A stretch of 64,000 nt of DNA, from NCBI GenBank assembly GCA_005887685.1, contig VBHJ01000004.1, positions 1-64,000 on the forward strand, written 5' to 3'. The position numbers and the translations under genes were made by a program. Below are positions 1 to 10,667 of this stretch, in pieces. The notes beneath the pieces are model-generated. The model had not been told where the DNA came from, ran no database searches, and saw only the letters and a program-made list of their open reading frames with translations. Position 1 is the stretch's first letter; each line of letters opens with the position of its first letter. Origin of the DNA: Chloroflexota bacterium (GTDB taxonomy: Bacteria > Chloroflexota > Dormibacteria > Dormibacterales > Dormibacteraceae).

Positions 1-848
<848 letters not shown>

Positions 849-852
<4 letters not shown>

Positions 853-1121
853 GGCGCGGGGGAAGCAGGCCTCCCCCGCGCAACCCCCTCCGTTGCAAAG
901 GATGTTTGACGGCGTTTGGAAGCTCAGATGCAGGGGACGGCCGGAGTAAATCCGGCCTACAGCCCCACTTCGTCTACTGCGAACTAAGGCGCGGGGGAAG
1001 CAGGCCTCCCCCGCGGAACCCCCTCCGTTGCAAACGATGTTTGACGGCGTTTGGAAGCTCAGATGCAGGGGACGGCCGGAGTAAATCCGGCCTACAGCCC
1101 CACTTCGTCTACTGCGAACTA
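849..1121. repeat. Tandem direct repeat, about 135-bp unit x2 (849-983 / 984-1121), each with two hairpins
   Basis: ctaaggcgcgggggaagcaggcctcccccgc...ggacggccggagtaaatccggcctacagccccacttcgtctactgcgaa repeated at offset 135 with only a few mismatches. Confidence 0.95.
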
Positions 1122-1122
1122 C

Positions 1123-1164
1123 GTAGAACGGCCCCCGCGCAAGCACGGGAACATACCTCTCTAG
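1123..1164 (+). pseudogene. Second, diverged copy of the carboxylase C-terminal 13 codons (VERPPRKHGNIPL*)
   Basis: gta gaa cgg ccc ccg cgc aag cac ggg aac ata cct ctc tag translates identically to 811-852 (gtc gag cgc cct cca cgc aag cac ggc aac atc cct ctc taa). Confidence 0.85.
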
Positions 1165-1224
1165 AAAAGGCTCCTCCCCATTCATGGGGAGGTGGCGGGC
1201 GAAGCCCGCCGGAGGGGCAGCTAG
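1165..1224. repeat. REP-like double hairpin
   Basis: cctccccattcatggggagg (1173-1192) and ggcgggcgaagcccgcc (1194-1210), enclosed by gctcctcccc/ggaggggcagc. Confidence 0.6.
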
Positions 1225-3206
1225 GAACCCGTCTTTCTGCGAAAGGCCAATGCCTTCTTGCAATAGTCGTCGACCGTGACGATGAACTCGGCGTGCGACC
1301 ACGTCAGCGGCGAAACCGACAGCGGCGCTCCGGTGTTCGGATCCAGCTGCTCGGAAAGCAATCCGCCCGGCATCTGGTGCCCGACCACCCAGTCGATGAT
1401 GTCGCGCGCCGGCTGCAGGTCGGCCGCTGTCTTCGCGGTGGCGATGTACCACTGCGCAAGCCACATCGTGCACATGAACCACGGGTTGCCAGGCACCTTC
1501 CTGCTGTCGGACTCGACCCTGAAGTAGTAGTCGTCGGTGTATCGCGCGATGCCGCCGCATTCCGCTCCGTTCCTGAGCTGGGTCCCGATCGCCTTCATCG
1601 TGTCGGTGATCCGGCTGTCGTCAGGCGGGTACATGCCGAATCGCCACAGGCCGTAGATCGCGCTGTCCAACACAGTGTCGACCGTGACCGACTCATCGTC
1701 TTCGATCGTGATCCGGCGCGGAAACCGCCCGAGCTCGGCGCTGTAGAGGTGGGTGTCCGAGGCTTCGCGCAGCCTCTCCGCGGCGTCGCGGTACCGCACA
1801 TAGGCTCCGACGTCGCCGAACAGGTCGGCAAAGCTCCGTGCCGCGTCAAGGCCTCCCCACACCGATCCGACCGTGAATGCGTGCACGCCCCAGCGCTCCT
1901 CCCAGAGATCCCACGAGGGCATGGGCAGGCCGTTGCGCTCGTCGACGTAGGAGACCATCCAGTCGGCCGCGGGCACGATCAGATTTGAGTAGAGCCCGAC
2001 GACGAAGTCGAGGTTTTGATGGATGCGGTAGTGCTGCCAGAGCGACCAGAGCACAAGGCCGGTCTCGTCTTCCTGGATCGGAAGCGTCCGCACACCATGG
2101 GAGTCGATCCAGGGCAGCCAGGAGCTGCCCGGCTGGCCGTACGGCGTGTACTTGTGCAGGAAGAATCCTTCTTCGACGAGCGACTGCTGAGAAAAAGTGA
2201 AGAACGCTCGCGTGACGTCCTCGTGTCCGGCCCGGTCGAGCGCGTTCGCGACCAGCGCACCGTCACGGGGCCATGCGTATGCATACGTGTCGCGGGCGAA
2301 CTTCGTGATGTCGAAATCGGTCGAGGCGATGACGGCCCCGTGGTTGTCGACGTGCGTGCGTGCGGTCAGGACGCTCCGGCGGTACAGGTCCGTGGCTGCC
2401 TGGCCGAGGTCTTCGTCGATGTGGCGATGATCCTTCTCCGACCAAACCTGCCAGTAGGTCAAAGTCCTGCCGCGATACGTGTCGGGTCCTTTGCCGACGA
2501 TCAGGTCCTGCCCGAAAACCGTCACCTCGCTTAGGCGAGAGCCCATGCACAGCCAGTGCGTCATGCGGCGCGGCTGGCCGGCGACGACCGAGCCGAGGTC
2601 GAACCCGACCGTGCAGTCCACCGAGCCTTGCTCGATCGGGTTCTTGCCGAGGACGCCATCCTCCGCGTCGACCCAGGTGCCCTCCGCGCCATTTCCCTTC
2701 TTTCCGTTCGCCCATGAGCTGATGCCGTAGTCGGCATCGACCTGGCCGCCGATCAAGAAGTAGCGGTTGGCCTTGTACGCGATCACGCTGCGGTGCTTGG
2801 GCTCGTAGAGGACCGTGTTGCCGATATCGGAGCCTTCGATGAACCAGTCGTAGTGAAAGAAGGCGCGCCCGACCCCAAAGCCCGACGGCGAGGTGACCTC
2901 GAGGTTTCGGATGAACCAGTTGCGAGCGAGATCCACGAAATCCTCGAACCTGACCGTGATTCCAAGTCCTGGGTGGGTCAGTGTCACGTCGCTGACAAGT
3001 GAATCCTCGACGTAGCCGAATTTTCTCTGCCACGCGGGGTCATCGAGCCAGGCGAACTTGCCGTCGATGAAGAAACCTGTTCGGCAGACGTTGCCCATCG
3101 TGTGGTTGGCGTCGCCTACACGCGGATAGAAGATGTCGCGCACCGAATAGTTGGCATCGAAGCCCACTAGCGAGTTGCCGTTTCCGAGGACGAGGCTTCT
3201 GGGCAC
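1221..3206 (-). CDS. Glycoside hydrolase family 15 (glucoamylase-like)
   Basis: 661 aa; MPRSLVLGNGNSLVGFDANYSVRDIFYPRVGDANHT..., YAYAWPRDGALVANALDRAG, LWEERWGVHAFTVG. Confidence 0.88.
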   Translation of the reverse strand: MPRSLVLGNGNSLVGFDANYSVRDIFYPRVGDANHTMGNVCRTGFFIDGKFAWLDDPAWQRKFGYVEDSLVSDVTLTHPGLGITVRFEDFVDLARNWFIRNLEVTSPSGFGVGRAFFHYDWFIEGSDIGNTVLYEPKHRSVIAYKANRYFLIGGQVDADYGISSWANGKKGNGAEGTWVDAEDGVLGKNPIEQGSVDCTVGFDLGSVVAGQPRRMTHWLCMGSRLSEVTVFGQDLIVGKGPDTYRGRTLTYWQVWSEKDHRHIDEDLGQAATDLYRRSVLTARTHVDNHGAVIASTDFDITKFARDTYAYAWPRDGALVANALDRAGHEDVTRAFFTFSQQSLVEEGFFLHKYTPYGQPGSSWLPWIDSHGVRTLPIQEDETGLVLWSLWQHYRIHQNLDFVVGLYSNLIVPAADWMVSYVDERNGLPMPSWDLWEERWGVHAFTVGSVWGGLDAARSFADLFGDVGAYVRYRDAAERLREASDTHLYSAELGRFPRRITIEDDESVTVDTVLDSAIYGLWRFGMYPPDDSRITDTMKAIGTQLRNGAECGGIARYTDDYYFRVESDSRKVPGNPWFMCTMWLAQWYIATAKTAADLQPARDIIDWVVGHQMPGGLLSEQLDPNTGAPLSVSPLTWSHAEFIVTVDDYCKKALAFRRKTGS

Positions 3207-3242
3207 GGGTGTTGCGCGGCAAATCCTACAATTCGGCCGCAG

Positions 3243-3728
3243 ATGCCGCCGGTCCGCATCATCACGTCCCGCAAACGGCGCCGCACCGTCGCCGCGCGCC
3301 TGCGGTCAGGTGTCCTCGAGCTTTTGGTTCCCGCGACGATGCCTCACTCGGAGAGAGAGCATTGGGCCGAGGTCATGAGCCGCCGGCTCGAGCGGCGAGC
3401 CGAGCGGTCACGGCCTTCTGATGAGAGGCTGCAGAAGCGCGCGGCGAAGCTCAACCTGCGGCACTTCGATGGTGCGCTCAGCTGGACGGCGATCGGATTC
3501 GGCGACATGGAAAGGCTGTGGGGCAGCTGCACCTTCACGGACGGCGCGATCCGCATCGCCCGACGCGCCGCGTCGCTGCCGGACTGGGTCCTCGACTACC
3601 TGCTCGTGCACGAGCTCGCTCACCTCGTGCACAGCGATCACGGAGCCGAGTTCCACGAGCTGGAGAACCGCTACCCACTGACCGAACGGGCGAAGGGATA
3701 CCTGCTGGCGATCGACTCTTTCCGGTAA
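3243..3728 (+). CDS. SprT/YgjP-like M48-type metallopeptidase domain protein
   Basis: LWGSCTFTDGAIRIARRAASLPDWVLDYLLVHELAHLVHSDHGAEFHELENRYP; HELAH zinc motif. Confidence 0.85.
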   Translation: MPPVRIITSRKRRRTVAARLRSGVLELLVPATMPHSEREHWAEVMSRRLERRAERSRPSDERLQKRAAKLNLRHFDGALSWTAIGFGDMERLWGSCTFTDGAIRIARRAASLPDWVLDYLLVHELAHLVHSDHGAEFHELENRYPLTERAKGYLLAIDSFR

Positions 3729-3745
3729 GACGAGGTGGGGCCCTA

Positions 3746-3846
3746 GGCCGGATTTATTCCGGCCGTCACCCAGCGTCTATTTCCTATACACACCAGACAC
3801 CGCAGTGCACGGAGGGGGTTCCGCGGGGGAGGCCTGCCTCACCCGC
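3746..3846 (-). repeat. Bipartite two-hairpin intergenic element (reverse orientation)
   Basis: ggccggatttattccggcc (3746-3764), about 41-nt spacer, acggagggggttccgcgggggaggcctgcctcacccgc (to 3846); reverse complement matches the 849-1121 repeat at both hairpins. Confidence 0.8.
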
Positions 3847-3851
3847 GCGTT

Positions 3852-4889
3852 CTATGGGGTCAGGACGATCTTCGTCGCCTCGCGGGCATCGAACATCCGG
3901 TAGGCCTCTTCGGCGTCGTCGAGCTTCATGCGGTGGCTGATGATCCTGTCCGGCGCCAGCCGGCCGGCCGCAATCAGGTCCAGCAGCGGCCGCATGTACA
4001 GCTGGACGTTGCACCAGCCGGCGCGAAAGGTCAGCGACTTGAGCCACATGCGCATGTAGGGAAACTCGCCTAGCACCGCACTCGGCACGCCCACCATCGA
4101 GACCGTACCCCCGCCGCGCACGACGTGAATCGCGGTGTCCACAGCCGGCAGGAGGCCGACGCACTCGATGCTGGAGTCGGCCCCGATCCCACCTGTGGCG
4201 TGCTCGATCGCCTGCACCGGATGGACCTCTCTCGAATTGATCGGGATGCCGCCGAGCTCCTGGGCCACCTCGAGGCGGGAGTCGACCATGTCGATCACAA
4301 AAGTTCGCGCCGGCCCGAACAGCTGCGCGCACATCGTCGCCATCAGGCCCACCGGCCCGGCCCCGATGACGGCCGTCACGTCGCCGGGCTTGATCTCCGC
4401 CCGCTCGGCGCCAAAAAAACCGGTGGCCAGGATGTCCCCCACGAAGATGGCCTGCTCGTCGGTCATCCCGGCGGGAATTTCCTCCATCGTGTGGTCGGCG
4501 TTGGGCACCACGACGTACTCGGCCTGTCCGCCGCCGAGACCGCCGAAGTACTCACCGTGGCCGAACGTGCCCTTGTCGACGCACTGGTTGAACCAACCTT
4601 TGCGGCAAAGCGCGCAGTGGCCGCACGAAGTGAAGAAGCTCGAGACCACGCGGTCGCCGGCCTTGAAGCGTTTGACCTCGCCGCCCACCGCTTCGACCAC
4701 GCCCACGAACTCGTGGCCCAGCACAGCGCCTTGATTCATCGGTGTATGGCCGTGGAGGATGTGAAGGTCCGAGCCGCAGACAGCCCCAAGCGTCACTTTG
4801 ACCAGCGCGTCGCCTGAGCCCTTGATGCCGGGTTTGGGAACGTCTTCGACCTTGACGTCGCCCTCGCCCCGAAAAGTCAGCGCCTTCAT
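3852..4889 (-). CDS. Zinc-dependent alcohol dehydrogenase (MDR family)
   Basis: MKALTFRGEGDVKVEDVPKPGI...GAVCGSDLHILHG...GHEFVGVVEAVGGEV...CGHCALCRKG. Confidence 0.9.
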   Translation of the reverse strand: MKALTFRGEGDVKVEDVPKPGIKGSGDALVKVTLGAVCGSDLHILHGHTPMNQGAVLGHEFVGVVEAVGGEVKRFKAGDRVVSSFFTSCGHCALCRKGWFNQCVDKGTFGHGEYFGGLGGGQAEYVVVPNADHTMEEIPAGMTDEQAIFVGDILATGFFGAERAEIKPGDVTAVIGAGPVGLMATMCAQLFGPARTFVIDMVDSRLEVAQELGGIPINSREVHPVQAIEHATGGIGADSSIECVGLLPAVDTAIHVVRGGGTVSMVGVPSAVLGEFPYMRMWLKSLTFRAGWCNVQLYMRPLLDLIAAGRLAPDRIISHRMKLDDAEEAYRMFDAREATKIVLTP

Positions 4890-4909
4890 CTGAAGGCGAT
4901 GATAGGTCG

Positions 4910-5689
4910 ATGCGTCTGAAGGGAGCGGTCGTCGTCATCACAGGCGCGTCGAGCGGCATCGGTGAAGCGACCGCCGTCGCCTTTGCGAAACGTGGCGCGC
5001 GCCTCGAGCTCGGCGCGCGGCGGCTCGACAAGCTGAACGCCGTCGCGCAGAGATGCCGCCAGGCGGGTTCGCCCGATGTGAACGTGAGGCTGCTCGACGT
5101 GGGCCTGCGCGGCTCGGCCCGGGCCTTCATCGCCGCCACGCTTCGCGACCACGAAAGGCTGGACATCCTGGTCAACAACGCCGGGACCGGATGGGTCGGC
5201 CGCGTCCACCAGATGCCTGAGGAAAAGGTCGACGAGCTCATTACGACCAACCTCAAGGGCGTGATCAACACGACCCAGGCGACGCTGCCCTGGATGCTCG
5301 AGCGCCGTCGTGGCGTGATCATCAACGTCGCGTCCGTGGCCGGTTTCCGACCCTCGCCGTACTCCGCGGTCTACGGCGCCACCAAGCACGCGGTGGTCGG
5401 CTTTTCGCACGCCTTGCGCGGCGAGCTGTCCGGATCCGGCATCAAGGTTTGCGTTGTGTATCCAGGCGTGACGTCGGGAACAGAGTTCTTCCAAGAGAAG
5501 GAGCCACCCATCGGGGTCCTTCAGTATCCGGCGACCTGGGTCGCCAACCTGATCGTCCGGACCGCCCGTTTCCCACGGCGGGACGCCATGGTCGCGCCGC
5601 TGCGCCTCCTGCACGTGGCCGAGCCGGTGCTTGGCGGGTTGGGGGATCACCTCCTCGGAGAGGCCAGACGCCGCGCGCTGAAGGACTGA
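4910..5689 (+). CDS. SDR family oxidoreductase
   Basis: VVVITGASSGIGEATAVAFAKRGARL...NNAGTGW...YSAVYGATKHAV. Confidence 0.9.
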   Translation: MRLKGAVVVITGASSGIGEATAVAFAKRGARLELGARRLDKLNAVAQRCRQAGSPDVNVRLLDVGLRGSARAFIAATLRDHERLDILVNNAGTGWVGRVHQMPEEKVDELITTNLKGVINTTQATLPWMLERRRGVIINVASVAGFRPSPYSAVYGATKHAVVGFSHALRGELSGSGIKVCVVYPGVTSGTEFFQEKEPPIGVLQYPATWVANLIVRTARFPRRDAMVAPLRLLHVAEPVLGGLGDHLLGEARRRALKD

Positions 5690-6592
5690 CTACTTGTGCC
5701 ACGCCTCGAGCAACCGCTCCAGCTGCTGGGCGTTCTTCACCGAGTAGTTCGAATAGTTGTTGTTCATCAAGGCGTGGACCCGCCCCGCCGAGCGCTCCAT
5801 CTCCTTGATCCGCGGCACCCATTCGGACAGCTCCTGCTCGGTGTACTCATAGCGAAACCGGACGTTCGGGGGCACGCCCCTGAGGTCCCACGTTTCGTGG
5901 TTGCGGCCATGGAACCGCACGACCGCGAGCTTGGCCGATGTCACCTCGAAGACGGCCGGCATGCTCGTCCGGTGCCCTTCGGGCACGTCGACCGCGACGT
6001 ACGGAATGTCGCGGGAGCGGAGGAACGCGAGCGTGCCGTCGCGGTGGCGAGCGTCTAGCCATTCGGGTCGGCGAAACTCGACCGCGACCTGGAATCCGAA
6101 CATGCGCTCCTGGCACTGCTCGACGTACGCCAGCGACCTGGACGAAGGCAGGAACCAGGGAGGGAACTGGAAGAAGACCGCCCCCAGCTTTCCCGCGGCC
6201 TGCAGCGGCTCCAGCGCCGCCCGAAATCGGTCCCACGCCTCGTCCAGCAGCTCATCCGGCATCTGCTCGACGTAGATGTTCTTTGCGCGGAGGTTGGGAG
6301 GCAGCTGCTCCCGTAGGTCCGGCGGGAGGGACAGAGGCTTGGTGGGGTGGTTCGTGAAGAGCGAGAACGACTTCACGTCGAAGGTGAAGTCCGCCGGCGT
6401 CTCTGCCACCCACGCGGTGGCGCTCTCGGGTTTCGGGATGCCGTAGTAGGTCGAGTCGACTTCCACAAGCGGAAACTGCGATGCGTAGAAGCGCAGCCGG
6501 TCGGCGGACGCCTTCACATGGAGCGGGTAGAACAGCTTCGAGTCGATCAGGGACTTGTCGACCCATCCCGCGATGCCGCACTGGACTCCCAC
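5690..6592 (-). CDS. DUF72 (YecE-like) domain protein
   Basis: CGIAGWVDKSLIDSKLFYP...FPLVEVDSTYYGIP...FTFDVKSFSLFTNH...VAVEFRRPEWL. Confidence 0.85.
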   Translation of the reverse strand: MGVQCGIAGWVDKSLIDSKLFYPLHVKASADRLRFYASQFPLVEVDSTYYGIPKPESATAWVAETPADFTFDVKSFSLFTNHPTKPLSLPPDLREQLPPNLRAKNIYVEQMPDELLDEAWDRFRAALEPLQAAGKLGAVFFQFPPWFLPSSRSLAYVEQCQERMFGFQVAVEFRRPEWLDARHRDGTLAFLRSRDIPYVAVDVPEGHRTSMPAVFEVTSAKLAVVRFHGRNHETWDLRGVPPNVRFRYEYTEQELSEWVPRIKEMERSAGRVHALMNNNYSNYSVKNAQQLERLLEAWHK

Positions 6593-6615
6593 GCGGATAT
6601 GATCCGTCGCACTTG

Positions 6616-8784
6616 GGCCGCTACGTCCGGTACTGGTACACCTACCGCACCGCTGTGGCGGTCGTGATCGCGCTCGTCCTCTCGGTCCTGATGTACGCGC
6701 TCTACACCCAGCAGGTGGCTTGCGACTCTCATCTAAACACCTGCTACGTCAACATCGCGGTCCATCCGGAGGATCGGTTGTTCAGCACCTCCAGCCCCAA
6801 CCCGGGCATCGTCGTCGTCGGCATCGACGACGCCAGCGTCAACAAGATCCACACGTTTCCGGTGCCGCGAAACGTCTACGCCCTGGCCTTGCGCAACCTC
6901 GAGGCCGCGGGCGCTTCGGTCGTCGGCTTCGACGTCAGCTTTCCCGACCCCCGCGACAGCGGCACGGATGGCGACTTCGCGAAAGCTCTGAGAGACAGCA
7001 AGATCCCGGTGCTTCTCTCCTATCCCGGAGAACAGAACCTGTCCCGGAGCGGCTACGTCCAGCAGGTCTCGCCGAAGACGAATCCGGCGGGACTCGACCA
7101 GGTCCCGCTGAAGGAGTTCTGGTGCGCGGACGCCAACACCAACTCCGACCTTCCCTGTCAGACCCCGGACAAGAACGTGATCCTGGCCTCGACCGATGTG
7201 ATCACCGACTCCGATGGAGTTGTCCGTCGCATCCCGATGTTCGTGCAGCCGGCGTGCTTCAGCGCGGGCACATGCACTGACGCGACTCTCAATCCGATCG
7301 GCTTTGGCGCGTATCGCGCCCAGCAGCTAGGCGCCGACTTTGCGACCACCAACCTGCAGGAGTCCGACGGCAAGGCGACCTTCGGCACCGCCTGGCTCAA
7401 CCCGCTCCAGGTCGATGGCACCGGGGCCGCTCTCATCAATTACGTAGTCGGGCCGGGCGGCTTCAAGGGCACCGGCCAGTACCTCTCCCTGGGAGACGTC
7501 TGGGACGGATCCTTCTCCAGCGACAAGGTGAAAGACAAGGTTGTGCTGATCGGCGCGTACGGCCTCACTGGGGTACACGACGAGTTCCTCACTCCCGCCG
7601 GCAACGGGACCCCGATGCCCGGCGTCGAGCTCCACGCCAACGTGCTGAACATGTTTCTGCCTCCGCCGGCTCAGCCCAGGTTTCTGGTCTCGGAGGCTCC
7701 GGCACTGTTGTTCTTGATCATGCTGCTGCTCGCGCTCGCGACCGCGGTCGGGGTTGCCAGGGTCACCGTGCTTTGGGGCTTTGCAGGCTCTGTCGGCGCG
7801 CTCGTGCTCTTCACGGTCGCCATGTCTGCGCTGGCGGTCTTCAACGGCTGGGTGCCGGACCTCTTCCATCCCTGGCTCGCCATCGCCCTGACTTATTCAG
7901 GGGTTACCGCGTACCGTTTCCTTTACGAGGACCGCGAGAAGCGCAAGGTCACCGCGCTCTTCGGTCACTATCTGAAGCCCGAGATCGTGGCCGAGCTCGC
8001 CAAGACTCGCGGCGGCGTGGATGACATCCTGCGGGGCGGCGAGCGGCGCGACGTCACGTTGATGTTCGTCGACATCCGAGGCTTCACGTCGATGTCGGAG
8101 TCGATGGCGGCGGGCGATGTGACCGAGGTCGTGCAGATGTACCTCGACCACCTGAGCGGGATCATCTTCACGTGGGACGGCACCGTCGACAAGTACGTCG
8201 GCGACGAGATCATGGCCTTCTGGAACGCTCCCCGGCTGCAGGAAAACCATGCGCTGCTCGCCGTCCGCTGCGCCTACGACCTGGTCAATCGCGCGCATGA
8301 GCTCCAGGAGCGTTTGCTCGCCAAGGGCCTGCCGCCGATCCGCTGGGGCATAGGCATCAACAGCGGACCCGCCGTCGTCGGCAACATGGGATCGCGCAGC
8401 CGGCTGCAGTACACAGCACTCGGCGACACGGTCAACACGGCGGCGCGCTTCTGCTCGCACGCGCCCGCGTTCCAGGTCCTGATCGGCCAGCAGACCTACG
8501 AGATGTGCCGGGACTACATCGCGGTCGACCTGGTCCCGGGCGTGCAGCTGAAGGGAAAGTCGGCCGAGACCTTCCGCATCTACGAGGTCACCGCGGTGCG
8601 ACAGGCGCCCGATTCACCGTGGGTGCAGTTTCCGACCCAGCTGGCCACCCAGTCGCACCACACCTACACCGCCCAGTACACGCAGCAGACGGTCATCGCC
8701 GCGGGAGAGTCCGGCTCGAGCGACATCCTGATCGGCGACGATGCACGCGAAGCGCTCGCCCGCCAGGCGCAATCGCCGAACTAA
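6616..8784 (+). CDS. CHASE2 domain adenylate/guanylate cyclase (class III)
   Basis: CHASE2-like VVGIDDASVNKIHTFPVPRNVYALALRNLEAAGASVVGFDVSFPDP, C-terminal class III cyclase VTLMFVDIRGFTSMSESM...VDKYVGDEIMAFWNAP. ORF track start 6481 overlaps the divergent gene; true start (possibly TTG near 6616) uncertain. Confidence 0.87.
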   Translation, partial: GRYVRYWYTYRTAVAVVIALVLSVLMYALYTQQVACDSHLNTCYVNIAVHPEDRLFSTSSPNPGIVVVGIDDASVNKIHTFPVPRNVYALALRNLEAAGASVVGFDVSFPDPRDSGTDGDFAKALRDSKIPVLLSYPGEQNLSRSGYVQQVSPKTNPAGLDQVPLKEFWCADANTNSDLPCQTPDKNVILASTDVITDSDGVVRRIPMFVQPACFSAGTCTDATLNPIGFGAYRAQQLGADFATTNLQESDGKATFGTAWLNPLQVDGTGAALINYVVGPGGFKGTGQYLSLGDVWDGSFSSDKVKDKVVLIGAYGLTGVHDEFLTPAGNGTPMPGVELHANVLNMFLPPPAQPRFLVSEAPALLFLIMLLLALATAVGVARVTVLWGFAGSVGALVLFTVAMSALAVFNGWVPDLFHPWLAIALTYSGVTAYRFLYEDREKRKVTALFGHYLKPEIVAELAKTRGGVDDILRGGERRDVTLMFVDIRGFTSMSESMAAGDVTEVVQMYLDHLSGIIFTWDGTVDKYVGDEIMAFWNAPRLQENHALLAVRCAYDLVNRAHELQERLLAKGLPPIRWGIGINSGPAVVGNMGSRSRLQYTALGDTVNTAARFCSHAPAFQVLIGQQTYEMCRDYIAVDLVPGVQLKGKSAETFRIYEVTAVRQAPDSPWVQFPTQLATQSHHTYTAQYTQQTVIAAGESGSSDILIGDDAREALARQAQSPN

Positions 8785-8798
8785 GGCTCGTCTGAGCC

Positions 8799-10121
8799 CT
8801 AGCGAATCAGGTTTGCCGCCAGGACCCCCAGCGCGGCGGTCGCCAGAACGAGCAGACCGATCACGCTCAGGCAGCTCATCGACTTCTTGGCCACGGGCTT
8901 GACCGGCGGCGTCGGGTTGTAGACGACGTGGGAATGCGGCATCGCAGCCCCCTGCCGAGCGATTGCGATGCCGATAGGGGTCGACGGGATGGGCGTCGCC
9001 GGCGTCGCGACGGGCACCATCCGGGACAGGTCCGCGCCCGGCTCGAGGCTGCGCTGCCACCCGGGTGACATCTGGTCCGCGACCCGTGACATCGCCTCGT
9101 CGAACTCCTGTCCCGTCTGGAAGCGGTCTTCCGGCCGCTTGGACAGCGACTTCAGGATGACCTGCTCGAGCTCGGGGTTGAGGCCGGGCCGGAAGACCGA
9201 GGGCGGCTTGGGGGGCGCCTGGACATGCTTGGCCATCAGCGTGAACGGGCCGTCGGCATCGGAAGCGGTGAACGGCGGCTGGCCCACGACCAGCTCGTAG
9301 AACATGATGCCGGCCGAGTACAGGTCGCTTCGCCCGTCGACCTTGCTGGATGCGACCTGCTCGGGTGACATGTACTGCGGTGTGCCGACTGTCGTCCCGG
9401 TCTTGGTCGCCGTCCCGCCGACTCCTGTGTCATCGGTCAGGCGCGCGATGCCGAAGTCCGCGACCTTCACCATGCCCTCATCCGAGATGAGCACGTTCTC
9501 CGGCTTCATGTCGCGGTGGACGATGGCGTGACGGTGCGCGTAGTCGAGGGCTTGCAGCACCCCGTGCATCACGGCGAACACCTGCGGTGGAGGCAGCTGG
9601 CTCGCCATCATCCAGTCGCGCAGGGAACGACCGCGGACAAATTCGAGGACGAGGTAGTTGATGTTGCCCATCAGCTCCATGTCGTGAACCTGGACCAGGT
9701 TGGGGTGGCTCGTCCGAGCCATCACCTGCGCCTCCTGCAGGAAGCGCTTCAGGGCGACCGGGTCGGCCGACTGGATCAGCTCCTTGATGGCGACCTCGCG
9801 GCCGAGGCCAGGCTGCTCGGCAAGGTAGACCGTGCCCATGCCGCCACGGCCAAGCTCGCCCTTGACGCGGTATTTACCGATGTAGCGCTCGCCAGGGACC
9901 TGGGGCGGAGTGGTTATGGAGTTGATCGACGGTGGAGGCGTCGCCGGAGGCGGGACAGGTATCAGGCGCATCGTCGCCGCAACGTCGGCGGCGAATGGCG
10001 ACTCGGCCGAGGGGGATTTCGGCTTGGCCGGGTCGGGCGGATCGGTCTGGTCCGGGGTTGGCGCCCATGAAGGAACGTCGTGCTGTGGCGAGGGTTTTGG
10101 CGGTTGACCGGGGTCGGTCAT
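8799..10121 (-). CDS. Serine/threonine protein kinase (PknB-like) with C-terminal TM segment
   Basis: IGKYRVKGELGRGGMGTVYLAEQPGLGREVAIKEL...IVHRDMKPENVLISDEGMVKVADFGIAR...GTPQYMSPEQ. Confidence 0.93.
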   Translation of the reverse strand: MTDPGQPPKPSPQHDVPSWAPTPDQTDPPDPAKPKSPSAESPFAADVAATMRLIPVPPPATPPPSINSITTPPQVPGERYIGKYRVKGELGRGGMGTVYLAEQPGLGREVAIKELIQSADPVALKRFLQEAQVMARTSHPNLVQVHDMELMGNINYLVLEFVRGRSLRDWMMASQLPPPQVFAVMHGVLQALDYAHRHAIVHRDMKPENVLISDEGMVKVADFGIARLTDDTGVGGTATKTGTTVGTPQYMSPEQVASSKVDGRSDLYSAGIMFYELVVGQPPFTASDADGPFTLMAKHVQAPPKPPSVFRPGLNPELEQVILKSLSKRPEDRFQTGQEFDEAMSRVADQMSPGWQRSLEPGADLSRMVPVATPATPIPSTPIGIAIARQGAAMPHSHVVYNPTPPVKPVAKKSMSCLSVIGLLVLATAALGVLAANLIR

Positions 10122-10249
10122 CTCGTGGGCGAGCCTAGCAGACAACGTTCGCAGTCGATGCCGCCTTCGAACTCGCGTGCGCTATAGCCTTTTGCGGGGA
10201 ATCCACCGATAATCTGGCCCGCAACAGCCAGCCACCAGGAGGAGATTGA

Positions 10250-10660
10250 ATGTCGCAGATGCCACCGCCGCCCCCCGGCCAGCCGGCGCCCATGCCGGGC
10301 CCGATGCCCGGGGCGAGCAACCCGGTTGGAACAAACAAGAAGACCTATTCCGTGCTTGCGTATCTGGTCGGTTGGCTCACCGGCATCATTTTCTTGTTCG
10401 TTGGCAAGGACGACCCCGACGTCAAGTGGAACGCTGCCAACTCGATCGTGATCTTCGGCGGGCTCTCGATCATCATGTTCATCTTTTCGTTCATTCCCTT
10501 CATCCACTTCCTCGTCTATCCGTTGTGGCTGATCGGATTTGTCTACTGGCTTGTGTTTCTGGTGCAGGGTCTGCAGGGAACCGGCCAGAGGCTGCCGGCC
10601 CCGGTCATCGGGACGTACATCAATACGTACGTGGACCAGCTGGCGAACTCGGTCAAGTAA
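10250..10660 (+). CDS. DUF4870-like small membrane protein
   Basis: SD aggagga upstream of ATG; TYSVLAYLVGWLTGIIFLFVGKDDPDVKWNAANSIVIFG...TYINTYVDQLANSVK. Confidence 0.7.
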   Translation: MSQMPPPPPGQPAPMPGPMPGASNPVGTNKKTYSVLAYLVGWLTGIIFLFVGKDDPDVKWNAANSIVIFGGLSIIMFIFSFIPFIHFLVYPLWLIGFVYWLVFLVQGLQGTGQRLPAPVIGTYINTYVDQLANSVK

Positions 10661-10667
10661 AAGAACC

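Noticed and set aside
906-1988. 360-aa + strand ORF
   Set aside because: Starts in the repeat and runs antisense through the GH15 gene; high-GC shadow ORF.
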